Source of the DNA: JASBTN01 sp965228805
GTDB taxonomy: Bacteria; Pseudomonadota; Alphaproteobacteria; Rhodobacterales; Rhodobacteraceae
Direction of reading: 5' to 3'
Assembly (NCBI RefSeq): GCF_965228805.1
Contig: NZ_CBDDIE010000003.1
Coordinates: forward strand, 1,612,001 to 1,676,000
Length of the DNA: 64,000 nt
Positions 48,624-57,517 of the stretch are shown one piece after another. The translations under genes and the position numbers were made by a program. How positions within the stretch are numbered: the first letter of the stretch is position 1; every line of letters starts with the position of its first letter. The notes beneath the pieces are model-generated. The model was not told the origin of the DNA, ran no database searches, and saw only the letters and a program-made list of their open reading frames with translations.

Positions 48624-48995
48624 ATGCCCACCATTCAGCAGCTGATCCGCAAGCCGCGTCAGCCCAAAGTGAAACGCTCCAAGTCGCAGCACCTGGAGAA
48701 CTGCCCCCAGAAGCGCGGTGTTTGCACCCGCGTTTACACCACCACGCCGAAGAAGCCGAACTCGGCCATGCGTAAAGTGGCCAAGGTCCGCCTGACCAAC
48801 GGCTACGAGGTGATTTCGTACATCCCCGGTGAAAGCCACAACCTTCAGGAGCACTCGGTGGTTCTGATCCGTGGCGGCCGTGTGAAAGACCTTCCGGGTG
48901 TCCGTTACCACATCCTGCGCGGTGTTCTGGATACCCAGGGCGTCAAAGACCGTAAGCAGCGTCGCTCGAAATACGGCGCCAAGCGCCCCAAGTAA
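48624..48995 (+). CDS. rpsL: 30S ribosomal protein S12
   Basis: A 123-aa S12: PTIQQLIRKPRQPKVK start, and TTPKKPNSAMRK (streptomycin-related Lys43 area, unmutated PKKPNSA). First gene of the str operon, 12 nt before rpsG. Confidence 0.97.
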   Translation: MPTIQQLIRKPRQPKVKRSKSQHLENCPQKRGVCTRVYTTTPKKPNSAMRKVAKVRLTNGYEVISYIPGESHNLQEHSVVLIRGGRVKDLPGVRYHILRGVLDTQGVKDRKQRRSKYGAKRPK

Positions 48996-49007
48996 GAGGA
49001 TACAGAT

Positions 49008-49478
49008 ATGTCCCGTCGTCACGCTGCCGAGAAGCGCGAAATCCTGCCCGACGCCAAATATGGCGATCGCGTGCTGAGCAAATTCATGAACAACCTGATG
49101 ATCGACGGCAAGAAGTCGGTCGCGGAAAAGATCGTCTACAACGCCCTGGATCGCATCGAAAGCAAGATCAAGCGCGCGCCGGTCGAGGTGTTCCACGAAG
49201 CCCTGGACAACATCAAACCCTCGGTCGAAGTTCGTTCGCGCCGTGTGGGTGGTGCCACCTACCAGGTTCCCGTCGAAGTGCGCCCCGAGCGCCGCGAAGC
49301 CCTGGCCATCCGCTGGCTGATCACCGCCTCGCGCGGCCGCAACGAGAACACCATGGAAGAGCGCCTGGCCGGCGAGCTTCTGGACGCTGTTCAGTCGCGC
49401 GGCACTGCGGTCAAGAAACGCGAAGACACCCACAAGATGGCCGAGGCGAACAAAGCCTTCAGCCATTATCGTTGGTAA
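49008..49478 (+). CDS. rpsG: 30S ribosomal protein S7
   Basis: A 156-aa S7: MSRRHAAEKREILPDAKYGD start, KPSVEVRSRRVGGATYQVP core. Binds the 16S 3' major domain and in E. coli regulates the str operon. fusA follows after 18 nt. Confidence 0.97.
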   Translation: MSRRHAAEKREILPDAKYGDRVLSKFMNNLMIDGKKSVAEKIVYNALDRIESKIKRAPVEVFHEALDNIKPSVEVRSRRVGGATYQVPVEVRPERREALAIRWLITASRGRNENTMEERLAGELLDAVQSRGTAVKKREDTHKMAEANKAFSHYRW

Positions 49479-49496
49479 GCTAGAGGACCTAGACCA

Positions 49497-51614
49497 ATGG
49501 CACGCGAATATCCGCTGGAACTCTACCGCAACTTCGGCATCATGGCGCACATTGATGCCGGCAAGACCACCTGTTCGGAGCGTATCCTGTACTACACCGG
49601 CAAGTCCCACAACATTGGTGAGGTGCACGATGGTGCGGCCACCATGGACTGGATGGAGCAGGAGCAGGAACGCGGCATCACCATCACCTCGGCTGCGACC
49701 ACCACCTTCTGGGAACGCACCGAAGACGGTGAAACCGCCCAGACGCCCAAGCACCGCATGAACATCATCGACACCCCCGGCCACGTGGACTTCACCATCG
49801 AAGTCGAACGTTCGCTGGCCGTGCTCGACGGTGCCGTCTGCGTGCTGGACGCCAACGCCGGTGTTGAACCCCAGACCGAAACCGTGTGGCGTCAGGCTGA
49901 CCGCTACAAGGTTCCGCGCATGGTGTTCGTCAACAAGATGGACAAGATCGGCGCCGACTTCTTCAACTGCGTCAACATGATCGAAGACCGCACCGGCGCC
50001 CGCGCCGTTCCGGTTGGTATTCCGATCGGTGCCGAAACCGAGTTGGAAGGTCTGATCGACCTGGTGAACATGGAAGAATGGCTGTGGCAGGGTGAAGACC
50101 TTGGCGCTTCGTGGATCAAGGCTCCGATCCGCGACAGCCTGTCGGACATGGCCAACGAGTGGCGCGAGAAGATGATCGAAGCCGCCGTCGAGCAAGACGA
50201 CGACGCGATGGAAGCCTACCTGGAAGGCAACGAGCCCGACGTGCCGACCCTGCGCGCCCTGCTGCGCAAGGGCACCCTGGCGCTGGACTTCGTTCCGGTT
50301 CTGGGCGGTTCGGCCTTCAAGAACAAAGGTGTGCAGCCGCTGCTGAACGCCGTGATCGACTACCTGCCCAGCCCGCTGGACGTTGTCGATTACATGGGCT
50401 TCAAGCCGGGTGACGAAACCGAAGAGCGTAACATCGCCCGCCGCGCGGACGATCAGATGGCTTTCTCGGCTCTGGCGTTCAAGATCATGAACGACCCCTT
50501 CGTCGGTTCGCTGACCTTTACCCGCATCTACTCGGGCACCCTGAACAAGGGCGACACCCTGCTGAACTCGACCAAGGGCAAGAAAGAGCGCGTTGGTCGT
50601 ATGATGATGATGCACTCGAACGATCGTGAGGAAATCACCGAAGCGTTCGCGGGCGACATCATCGCGCTGGCCGGTCTGAAGGACACCACCACCGGGGACA
50701 CCCTGTGCTCCACCGGCGAACCGGTTGTCCTGGAAACCATGACCTTCCCCGATCCGGTGATCGAGATCGCGGTCGAGCCGAAGACCAAGGCCGACCAGGA
50801 GAAGATGTCGCAGGGTCTGGGCCGTCTGGCCGCCGAAGACCCGTCCTTCCGCGTCGAAACCGACCTCGAGTCGGGTCAGACCATCATGAAGGGCATGGGC
50901 GAACTTCACCTGGACATCCTGGTCGACCGCCTGAAGCGCGAATTCAAGGTCGAGGCCAACATCGGTGCCCCGCAGGTTGCCTATCGCGAGACCATCTCGA
51001 AGTCGATCGAGCACACCTACACCCACAAGAAACAGTCGGGTGGTTCGGGTCAGTACGCCGAGGTCAAGCTGGAAATCATGCCCACCGAAGCTGGCGAAGG
51101 TTACTCGTTCGAGAGCCGCATCGTCGGTGGTGCGGTGCCGAAGGAATACATCCCCGGCGTCGAAAAAGGCATCCAGTCGGTCATGGACTCCGGTCCGCTG
51201 GCCGGCTTCCCGGTCATCGACTTCAAGGTCGCCCTGGTCGACGGCAAGTTCCACGATGTGGATAGCTCGGTCCTGGCGTTTGAAATCGCTGCCCGTATGG
51301 CCATGCGTGAAGGCATGCGTCTGGCTGGCGCCAAACTGCTGGAACCGATCATGAAGGTCGAAGTGATCACCCCGGAAGAATACACCGGCGGTATCATCGG
51401 CGACCTGACCTCGCGTCGTGGCCAGGTATCCGGCCAGGAGCCCCGCGGCAACGCCATCGCGATCGACGCGAACGTGCCGCTGGCCAACATGTTCGGCTAC
51501 ATCAACACCCTGCGTTCGATGTCCTCGGGCCGCGCGCAGTTCACGATGCAGTTCTCGCATTACGACCCGGTTCCGCAGAACCTGTCGGAAGAAATCCAGG
51601 CCAAATACGCCTGA
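49497..51614 (+). CDS. fusA: elongation factor G
   Basis: A 705-aa translocase GTPase: G1 AHIDAGKTT, G2 ERGITITSA, G3 DTPGHVDF, G4 NKMD, then domains II-V with the QYAEV and GAVPKEYIPG segments. Third gene of the str operon; tuf copy 2 starts 59 nt later. Confidence 0.97.
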   Translation: MAREYPLELYRNFGIMAHIDAGKTTCSERILYYTGKSHNIGEVHDGAATMDWMEQEQERGITITSAATTTFWERTEDGETAQTPKHRMNIIDTPGHVDFTIEVERSLAVLDGAVCVLDANAGVEPQTETVWRQADRYKVPRMVFVNKMDKIGADFFNCVNMIEDRTGARAVPVGIPIGAETELEGLIDLVNMEEWLWQGEDLGASWIKAPIRDSLSDMANEWREKMIEAAVEQDDDAMEAYLEGNEPDVPTLRALLRKGTLALDFVPVLGGSAFKNKGVQPLLNAVIDYLPSPLDVVDYMGFKPGDETEERNIARRADDQMAFSALAFKIMNDPFVGSLTFTRIYSGTLNKGDTLLNSTKGKKERVGRMMMMHSNDREEITEAFAGDIIALAGLKDTTTGDTLCSTGEPVVLETMTFPDPVIEIAVEPKTKADQEKMSQGLGRLAAEDPSFRVETDLESGQTIMKGMGELHLDILVDRLKREFKVEANIGAPQVAYRETISKSIEHTYTHKKQSGGSGQYAEVKLEIMPTEAGEGYSFESRIVGGAVPKEYIPGVEKGIQSVMDSGPLAGFPVIDFKVALVDGKFHDVDSSVLAFEIAARMAMREGMRLAGAKLLEPIMKVEVITPEEYTGGIIGDLTSRRGQVSGQEPRGNAIAIDANVPLANMFGYINTLRSMSSGRAQFTMQFSHYDPVPQNLSEEIQAKYA

Positions 51615-51673
51615 TCGAAATTTCCGGGCGGGGGGGAACGCCTCGCCCGGACCTGACTTAAAAGGAGGCCATC

Positions 51674-52849
51674 ATGGCTAAGGAAAAGTTTGAACGCGGC
51701 AAACCGCACTGCAACATCGGCACGATTGGTCACGTTGACCACGGCAAGACGACCCTGACCGCTGCGATCACCAAGTATTTCGGTGACTTCAAGGCCTATG
51801 ACCAGATTGACGGCGCGCCGGAAGAGAAGGCTCGCGGCATCACGATCTCGACCGCGCACGTGGAATACGAGACCGAGGCGCGTCACTACGCCCACGTCGA
51901 CTGCCCCGGCCACGCCGACTACGTGAAGAACATGATCACCGGTGCTGCCCAGATGGACGGCGCGATCCTGGTTGTGAACGCTGCTGACGGCCCGATGCCG
52001 CAGACCCGCGAGCACATCCTTCTGGGTCGTCAGGTCGGCATCCCGGCCATGGTCGTCTTCATGAACAAGGTTGACCAGGTCGACGACGAAGAGCTGCTGG
52101 AGCTGGTGGAAATGGAAGTCCGCGAGCTGCTGTCCGAGTACGAATTCCCGGGCGACGATATTCCGATCATCGCGGGTTCGGCCCTGGCTGCCATGGAAGG
52201 CAACAACCCGGAGATCGGCGAAGAGAAGATCAAGGAGCTGATGGCGGCTGTTGACAGCTACATCCCGCAGCCGGAACGCGCCGTGGACGGCGACTTCCTG
52301 ATGCCGATCGAAGACGTGTTCTCGATCTCGGGCCGCGGCACCGTTGTGACCGGTCGTGTCGAACGTGGCGTGATCAATGTTGGCGACGAGATCGAAATCG
52401 TCGGCATCAAGGACACTTCGAAGACCACCTGCACCGGCGTGGAAATGTTCCGCAAGCTGCTGGATCGCGGTGAAGCCGGCGACAACATCGGCGCGCTGCT
52501 GCGTGGTGTGGATCGCGACTCGGTCGAGCGCGGCCAGGTGCTGTGCAAGCCGGGTTCCGTGAACCCGCACACCAAGTTCGAAGCCGAGGTCTACATCCTG
52601 ACCAAGGAAGAAGGCGGTCGTCACACCCCGTTCTTCGCGAACTACCGTCCGCAGTTCTACTTCCGCACCACCGACGTGACCGGCACCGTGACCCTGCCGG
52701 AAGGCACCGAGATGGTGATGCCGGGCGACAACCTGAAGTTCGACGTCGAACTGATCGCCCCGATCGCGATGGAAGAAAAACTGCGCTTCGCCATCCGCGA
52801 AGGCGGCCGCACCGTCGGTTCGGGCGTGGTTTCCAAAATCATTGAGTAA
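51674..52849 (+). CDS. tuf: elongation factor Tu, copy 2
   Basis: A 391-aa EF-Tu with a protein sequence identical to copy 1. AAAGGAGG gives a strong Shine-Dalgarno, unlike the weaker one of copy 1. This is the str-operon copy directly after fusA. The identity with copy 1 runs from the start codon to about 150 nt beyond the stop, pointing to ongoing gene conversion. Confidence 0.97.
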   Translation: MAKEKFERGKPHCNIGTIGHVDHGKTTLTAAITKYFGDFKAYDQIDGAPEEKARGITISTAHVEYETEARHYAHVDCPGHADYVKNMITGAAQMDGAILVVNAADGPMPQTREHILLGRQVGIPAMVVFMNKVDQVDDEELLELVEMEVRELLSEYEFPGDDIPIIAGSALAAMEGNNPEIGEEKIKELMAAVDSYIPQPERAVDGDFLMPIEDVFSISGRGTVVTGRVERGVINVGDEIEIVGIKDTSKTTCTGVEMFRKLLDRGEAGDNIGALLRGVDRDSVERGQVLCKPGSVNPHTKFEAEVYILTKEEGGRHTPFFANYRPQFYFRTTDVTGTVTLPEGTEMVMPGDNLKFDVELIAPIAMEEKLRFAIREGGRTVGSGVVSKIIE

Positions 52850-52998
52850 GGTCGAACTTTCGGCACGAAAGTTCTGGCCAGGCGACAGGGGCTTTCAAGC
52901 TCGCTTGAAAGCTCCCGAGAACCACCCCGGTGAAGATAATACGAAAGGGGCTGCCAACAGGCGGCCCCTTTTGCTTTGAGTAAGGCACAACACCAGCA
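52850..52998 (+). repeat. tuf 3' UTR block shared with copy 1
   Basis: Carries the same two hairpins as copy 1 directly after the stop, and a terminator. One single-base indel and a few substitutions separate the copies between hairpin 2 and the terminator. Confidence 0.85.
52944..52972 (+). terminator. terminator of str operon / tuf copy 2
   Basis: AAGGGGCTGCC-AACA-GGCGGCCCCTT then TTG; same stem as copy 1 with a changed loop. Confidence 0.85.
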
Positions 52999-53003
52999 GC
53001 GGA

Positions 53004-53131
53004 GACGCGCCCGACCCTGGGTGGGCGCTCCCACAACCGTCATTCTTGGCAACCGACCCGCCCCAACCGATACGCCGGTGTACGCCGCAACCTCAGAAAA
53101 GCGCCCTCCCGTGGGGAGGGTCGGGCGCGTC
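53004..53131. repeat. intergenic inverted-repeat element, copy 3 (reversed)
   Basis: Arms GACGCGCCCGACCCT (53004-53018) and AGGGTCGGGCGCGTC (53117-53131) are perfect reverse complements. Compared with copies 1 and 2 it is in reverse orientation, shorter, with a changed outer arm; the CCTCCC/GGGAGG hairpin is kept. No gene is seen between it and 53193. Confidence 0.75.
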
Positions 53132-53193
53132 GCCGCTGCGCGGCTCCAAGACACATTCCTTCTGCCGCACTATGGTGGCTAGAAAAGAAGACT

Positions 53194-53700
53194 TCATTCC
53201 TGATCGGCGGTGTTAAGAAATAGACCGGAGGGATGCGTTCCATCATTCACAAAAGCGATGGCGTCTTTCTTGCCGACGGTAGCGCCTTTCAAGAAGCCTT
53301 GGTCCTCCTCGACCAAGAATACTCCGAGACTAACCATGGCTTCGTTTGCAAGCTCCATAGATCCAAAGAAACTCAAGAAACCGCAGTGAAAAAATGACCG
53401 GTTGAAGTCAGTGACGCCCCACACAAACGTCTTGTAAACATCCAAACAGCCGAAGACGTATCCGACTTCGAACTTGTTGTAGAGCTCTATCGAGCGCCCA
53501 GAGAGGACTTGCTGAGCCTTTGCTATATGTGCGCCAGAGCAAGCGAGATCTACCATACGTTCAATTTCTGCTTGAACGGAGGCGTCGGTTGTACGCCTAC
53601 CCTTGATGTCCTGAAGGTAGGGAGCATCAACGGCGTGATGGGCTTGAAAGAATTCAAGCGGGTGCAACTTGCTTTGCTTCTTTTTGAATAGACCGAACAA
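53194..53700 (-). CDS. orphan hypothetical protein
   Basis: A 168-aa protein if it starts at TTG 53700 (MFGLFKKKQSK); AGGA lies a few bases upstream, and TTG 53703 is an alternative. No ATG lies near the N-terminus. The sequence mixes helical, Phe/Lys-rich segments (YNKFEVGYVFGCLDVYKTF, FNRSFFHCGFLSFF) with no family I recognise and no signal peptide. The DNA is clearly AT-richer than tuf and rpsJ around it, suggesting acquisition. It runs against the ribosomal operons. Confidence 0.6.
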   Translation of the reverse strand: MFGLFKKKQSKLHPLEFFQAHHAVDAPYLQDIKGRRTTDASVQAEIERMVDLACSGAHIAKAQQVLSGRSIELYNKFEVGYVFGCLDVYKTFVWGVTDFNRSFFHCGFLSFFGSMELANEAMVSLGVFLVEEDQGFLKGATVGKKDAIAFVNDGTHPSGLFLNTADQE

Positions 53701-53778
53701 CAATTTGATCCTGCATATCTTTGAACTTGAGCTTTGCAGTTTTGAGTCCGTTAAACAACTCGGCCTATACAAAACTCC

Positions 53779-53807
53779 TTGCCACACCCCCCAAACCCCT
53801 CTATATC
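53779..53807 (+). promoter_or_regulatory. promoter of the rpsJ block
   Basis: TTGCCA (53779-53784), 17-nt spacer, TATATC (53802-53807); the leader to rpsJ is about 115 nt with an inverted repeat around 53838-53870. A second TTGAGT/TATACA pair lies 40 nt upstream. Confidence 0.78.
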
Positions 53808-53931
53808 GCGCGAGTTCGCTTCTGCGATAGAAGCCAGGGCGGGATTCGGTCCCGCTTTTTGGGTTCGACGAGGGCGGGTGGAATGAGCCACCCGTCGTCC
53901 TATCAACACCAAGCCTGAAAGGGCGAATGCT

Positions 53932-54240
53932 ATGCAAGGCCAAAACATTCGTATCCGTCTGAAGGCGTTTGACTATCGCGTGCTGGATGCCTCCACGCAA
54001 GAGATTGTCAACACCGCCAAACGCACGGGTGCCCAGGTGCGCGGACCGATTCCGCTGCCCAACAAGATCGAGAAGTTCACGGTTCTCCGTGGTCCTCACG
54101 TCGACAAGAAATCCCGCGATCAGTTCGAGATCCGCACGCACAAGCGTCTGCTCGACATCGTGGATCCGACCCCGCAGACCGTGGACGCGCTGATGAAGCT
54201 CGACCTGGCCGCCGGCGTCGACGTCCAGATTTCGGTGTAA
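53932..54240 (+). CDS. rpsJ: 30S ribosomal protein S10
   Basis: A 102-aa S10 (NusE): IRIRLKAFDYRVLDASTQEIV start, GPIPLPNKIEKFTVLRGPH loop. Also a NusG-binding partner in antitermination. Confidence 0.97.
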   Translation: MQGQNIRIRLKAFDYRVLDASTQEIVNTAKRTGAQVRGPIPLPNKIEKFTVLRGPHVDKKSRDQFEIRTHKRLLDIVDPTPQTVDALMKLDLAAGVDVQISV

Positions 54241-54253
54241 GGAGGGTATCCAG

Positions 54254-54979
54254 ATGCGCTCCGGTATCATCGCCAAGAAGGTGGGCATGACCCGCCTGTT
54301 CATGGAAGACGGCAAGCAGATCCCTGTGACCGTTCTTTCCCTCGAAGGTCTGCAGGTTGTCGACAACCGCACTACTGAGCGCGACGGGTATACCGCCGTT
54401 CAGCTGGGCGCCGGCACCGCCAAGGCCAAACGCACCTCGCAAGCCATGCGTGGCCACTTTGCTGCTGCCAAGGTCGAGCCCAAGCGCAAGCTGGTCGAGT
54501 TCCGCGTCTCCGAAGACAACCTGGTTGAAGTCGGCGCCGAGTTCTCGGCCGAGCACTTCGTTGACGGCCAGAAGGTTGACGTGACCGGTACCTCGATCGG
54601 TAAGGGTTTCGCCGGTGCCATGAAGCGCCACAACTTCGGTGGTCTGCGCGCCACGCACGGTGTGTCGATCAGCCACCGTTCGCACGGTTCGACCGGTCAG
54701 TGTCAGGAACCGGGCCGCGTGTTCAAGGGCAAGAAGATGGCCGGTCACATGGGTGCTGCCCGTGTTACCACCCAGAACCTGGAAGTCGTGAAGACCGACG
54801 CCGATCGTGGCCTGGTGTTCATCAAGGGCGCTGTCCCGGGCTCCAAGGGTGGCTGGGTCACCGTGAAAGACGCCGTGAAGAAGAAGCTGCCCGAGAACGT
54901 TCCGTTCCCGGCCGCTCTGAAATCGGCTGCTACTGAAGCCCCGGCCGAAGAGGCCCCCGCGGAAGGTGGTGAAGAATGA
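54254..54979 (+). CDS. rplC: 50S ribosomal protein L3
   Basis: A 241-aa L3, longer than the E. coli form because of an acidic Ala/Glu/Pro tail (about 226-241), as in other alphaproteobacteria. The core GTSIGKGFAGAMKRHNFGG and SHGSTGQCQEPGRVFKGKKM is intact. GGAGG lies upstream. Overlaps rplD by 4 nt (ATGA). Confidence 0.96.
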   Translation: MRSGIIAKKVGMTRLFMEDGKQIPVTVLSLEGLQVVDNRTTERDGYTAVQLGAGTAKAKRTSQAMRGHFAAAKVEPKRKLVEFRVSEDNLVEVGAEFSAEHFVDGQKVDVTGTSIGKGFAGAMKRHNFGGLRATHGVSISHRSHGSTGQCQEPGRVFKGKKMAGHMGAARVTTQNLEVVKTDADRGLVFIKGAVPGSKGGWVTVKDAVKKKLPENVPFPAALKSAATEAPAEEAPAEGGEE

Positions 54980-55593
54980 AACTCGACGTAATCAAACTCG
55001 ACGGCGGCAAGGCCGGTTCGGTTGACCTGGACGAGGCCCTGTTCGGCCTGGAGCCGCGCGCCGATATCCTGCACCGTGTGGTCCGCTGGCAGCGCAACCG
55101 CGCCCAGGCCGGCACCCACAAGGTCAAGACCCGCTCGGAAACCTCCTACTCGACCAAGAAGATCTATCGCCAGAAGGGCACCGGTGGCGCTCGTCACGGC
55201 GACCGCAACGCGCCGATCTTCCGTAAAGGTGGTATCTACAAGGGCCCGACCCCGCGCAGCCACGCCCACGACCTGCCGAAGAAATTCCGCAAGCTGGGTC
55301 TGAAACACGCCCTGTCCGCCAAGCTGAAAGCGGGCGAACTGGTGGTGATCGAAGACGCGTCCTCCGAAGGCAAGACCTCGGCCCTGGCCAAGCAGGTCAA
55401 GGACCTGGGCTGGAAGCGCGCGCTGATCATCGACGGTGCCGAGGTGAACGAGAACTTCGCGCGTGCCGCGAAGAACATCGAAGGCCTGGACATCCTGCCG
55501 ACCATGGGCGCCAACGTGTATGACATCCTGAAGCGTGACACCCTGGTGATCACGAAGGCGGGTGTCGAAGCTCTGGAGGCTCGACTGAAATGA
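54976..55593 (+). CDS. rplD: 50S ribosomal protein L4
   Basis: A 205-aa L4 with the exit-tunnel loop region QKGTGGARHGDRNAPIFRKGG. In E. coli L4 represses the S10 operon via its leader. Overlaps both rplC and rplW by 4 nt. Confidence 0.96.
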   Translation: MKLDVIKLDGGKAGSVDLDEALFGLEPRADILHRVVRWQRNRAQAGTHKVKTRSETSYSTKKIYRQKGTGGARHGDRNAPIFRKGGIYKGPTPRSHAHDLPKKFRKLGLKHALSAKLKAGELVVIEDASSEGKTSALAKQVKDLGWKRALIIDGAEVNENFARAAKNIEGLDILPTMGANVYDILKRDTLVITKAGVEALEARLK

Positions 55594-55886
55594 GCGCGAA
55601 AGCTGAACTCTACGACGTGATCCGCAAGCCGATCATCACCGAAAAATCGACCATGGCGTCGGAAAACGGTGCGGTCGTCTTCGAAGTCGCCATCGACGCC
55701 AACAAACCGCAGATCAAAGAAGCTGTGGAAACCCTGTTCGGCGTCAAGGTGAAGGCCGTGAACACGACCATCACCAAAGGCAAGGTCAAGCGCTTCCGCG
55801 GCCAGATGGGCAAGCGGAAAGACGTGAAAAAGGCCTACGTGACCCTGGAAGAGGGCAACACGATCGACGTCTCGACCGGTCTGTAA
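55590..55886 (+). CDS. rplW: 50S ribosomal protein L23
   Basis: A 98-aa L23: IRKPIITEKSTM start and VKRFRGQMGKRKDVKKAYVTL. Docking site for trigger factor and SRP at the tunnel exit. In nearly all bacteria rplB follows directly; here a terminator and about 2.7 kb intervene. Confidence 0.96.
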   Translation: MSAKAELYDVIRKPIITEKSTMASENGAVVFEVAIDANKPQIKEAVETLFGVKVKAVNTTITKGKVKRFRGQMGKRKDVKKAYVTLEEGNTIDVSTGL

Positions 55887-55909
55887 TCAGACCCGTCAGG
55901 TGAATTTGA

Positions 55910-55940
55910 GAAGCCCCTCGGTGTGAACCGGGGGGCTTTT
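55910..55940 (+). terminator. terminator after rplW
   Basis: AAGCCCCTCGG-TGTGAA-CCGGGGGGCTT with one unpaired base, then TTCTGTTT. It ends transcription of rpsJ-rplC-rplD-rplW ahead of the inserted genes. Confidence 0.82.
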
Positions 55941-56007
55941 CTGTTTGACTGGTATCTCTCGTTGTCAGAGTGTGCGCAATAAGATGTACCACCAAGAGTA
56001 GAGCGGC

Positions 56008-56922
56008 ATGTCATTCAGAACAAAAACGCTGTCGTTGCAGCGTGCCTATTTCAACGAAGGCTTCAATGGAACTCTTGAGAACACGCTACGAAGTGCTTTT
56101 CTCAAACTTCCCAAAGCTCAAGACCGGATCGTAGAACTTGACCTATTATCAAATCAGCTTTTCGCCAGCTTTGAGGAGGCTCGAAGTGGCGAAGGGGTGT
56201 TTGTTCGCGCATTGGAGTTTGAACAAGGGGCCATCGGCGTAATCAATCTAGATACAACCGACAACAGTGCGGCGGTAGAAGAGTTTTTTCATCCCAACCG
56301 GCAAGATTTTCTCAAGGACGAGATGGTACTATATGTTGTTCGGGATCACATCGTAGCGTGCAATCTGAAGAACAAACATGGAACTCTTGCTGGAAGCGTG
56401 CTACAATTGGCTCACAAGGCGGATGTGCTGGGCCAAGATGTCAGGATGAGAATCGCGGATGTTCCAGACGCGACCACGTTGGAAAGAATTCAAGAGGTCG
56501 GCGTCAGGGAAGTTGATTTCTCAATCACGTCTTTCATGGAGAGCCTAGATATCTCAACCGGGCAGCAGGCTGGAACGAGGGTTATGCGAATGATCTTTGG
56601 GCTACCTTCCCAGAAACAAGTGCTCCGAAAGCGCGCTAATGCAATTGGCCGCATGGTTCTGAAGCGGGGCAGATTTAAGAAAGACGAAGTGCAGAAGGAC
56701 CAATGGCTCACCGACATTGGAAAGGAACTGATGATTGCTGGGTCCTCTGAGAGCTTCAAAATCGTGCTGGAAGACAAGACAACGGTGTCAAACTCGATGC
56801 TTAAGAAGACACAATCTGTTCGGCTACCCAGGCACGCTAACAGTTTTTCGTTTGAGCGTGCTAAAATGGAACTTGCGAACTGGTATGAAAAACTGAGAAA
56901 TGACGGATCGCTAGGTGCGTAG
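56008..56922 (+). CDS. unknown soluble protein of a two-gene cassette
   Basis: A 304-aa protein without signal peptide or TM. Alternating strand-helix sequence with LKDEMVLYVVRDHIVACNLK in the middle and a charged C-terminal part (RKRANAIGRMVLKRGRFKKDE). I recognise no family. It lies 5 nt before a gene for a four-helix membrane protein, and both are AT-rich relative to the flanking ribosomal genes. A soluble ~280-300 aa partner plus a tetraspan protein is the layout of lambda RexA/RexB and of Kiwa KwaB/KwaA; that is a resemblance of architecture only. Confidence 0.6.
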   Translation: MSFRTKTLSLQRAYFNEGFNGTLENTLRSAFLKLPKAQDRIVELDLLSNQLFASFEEARSGEGVFVRALEFEQGAIGVINLDTTDNSAAVEEFFHPNRQDFLKDEMVLYVVRDHIVACNLKNKHGTLAGSVLQLAHKADVLGQDVRMRIADVPDATTLERIQEVGVREVDFSITSFMESLDISTGQQAGTRVMRMIFGLPSQKQVLRKRANAIGRMVLKRGRFKKDEVQKDQWLTDIGKELMIAGSSESFKIVLEDKTTVSNSMLKKTQSVRLPRHANSFSFERAKMELANWYEKLRNDGSLGA

Positions 56923-56926
56923 CGCA

Positions 56927-57406
56927 ATGAGGATGGTTTCACTATTGTGGCTCCCCACTTCGTTTGCGCTGGCGGCAACCGCTGGCTTTTCTGCTTTTTC
57001 GGACCCCGCGCGTTTTTCGGGTGTCGTTGATCTGCTTGCTACAGTCGTGTCAATCCTGATCGGTGTTTCGCTGGCGGTTATTGCCGTATTGAGTTCACCT
57101 TTCTCAGTGACAGACAGAGAGGCGAAAGATTGTGATGAAGCAGCGAGAATGACGAAGCTCGTCAAACAGGATGATGATGCATTTGCCGATGGGCAACTTC
57201 TTCTGTTTTGGGTTTACCTGATATCTTTGGGACTATCGCTGATTTTCAAATGGCAGATCTCCGCAGAGGTAGTTTGTTTTGATGCAATGGGGACCAAAAT
57301 TCTTGCCAGCGGGGCAGCTTTTGTTGGCATTCTGGCGTTCTGTCTATCTGCAAGGCTTCCTCTAATGCTTCGGGAGATTTCCAAGCAGCGACGATCCTTG
57401 GGATAA
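56927..57406 (+). CDS. four-helix membrane protein of the same cassette
   Basis: A 159-aa inner-membrane protein with four hydrophobic segments (approximately 2-20, 32-56, 90-108 and 126-148) and short charged loops (DREAKDCDEAARMTKLVKQDDD). ATG 56927 starts 5 nt after the previous stop; GTG 56915 would overlap it by 8 nt. No family recognised. It might form a channel or anchor and be held or triggered by the upstream soluble protein. Confidence 0.6.
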   Translation: MRMVSLLWLPTSFALAATAGFSAFSDPARFSGVVDLLATVVSILIGVSLAVIAVLSSPFSVTDREAKDCDEAARMTKLVKQDDDAFADGQLLLFWVYLISLGLSLIFKWQISAEVVCFDAMGTKILASGAAFVGILAFCLSARLPLMLREISKQRRSLG

Positions 57407-57481
57407 GACTAGCGTCAAAGTGTTTTGGCAAACGGTTTTTTGGAAAGCCCCATATCGCGGTTCGAAGACCTTTGCAGGGCG

Positions 57482-57511
57482 CTGGCATCCGACCCACCCT
57501 GGCGCTATAGC
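57482..57511 (+). promoter_or_regulatory. promoter of yjdM, possibly leaderless
   Basis: CTGGCA (57482-57487) with an 18-nt spacer to TATAGC (57506-57511). The yjdM ATG begins 6 nt after the -10, right where transcription should start, and no Shine-Dalgarno is seen. Confidence 0.5.
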
Positions 57512-57517
57512 TCCTCC

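Noticed and set aside
56008..57406. Firm assignment of the cassette as RexAB or Kiwa
   Set aside because: Only the layout (soluble plus four-helix partner) matches; I could not align diagnostic residues.
57425..57517. N-terminal extension of YjdM from ATG 57425
   Set aside because: Adds 31 residues foreign to the family and crosses the likely promoter.
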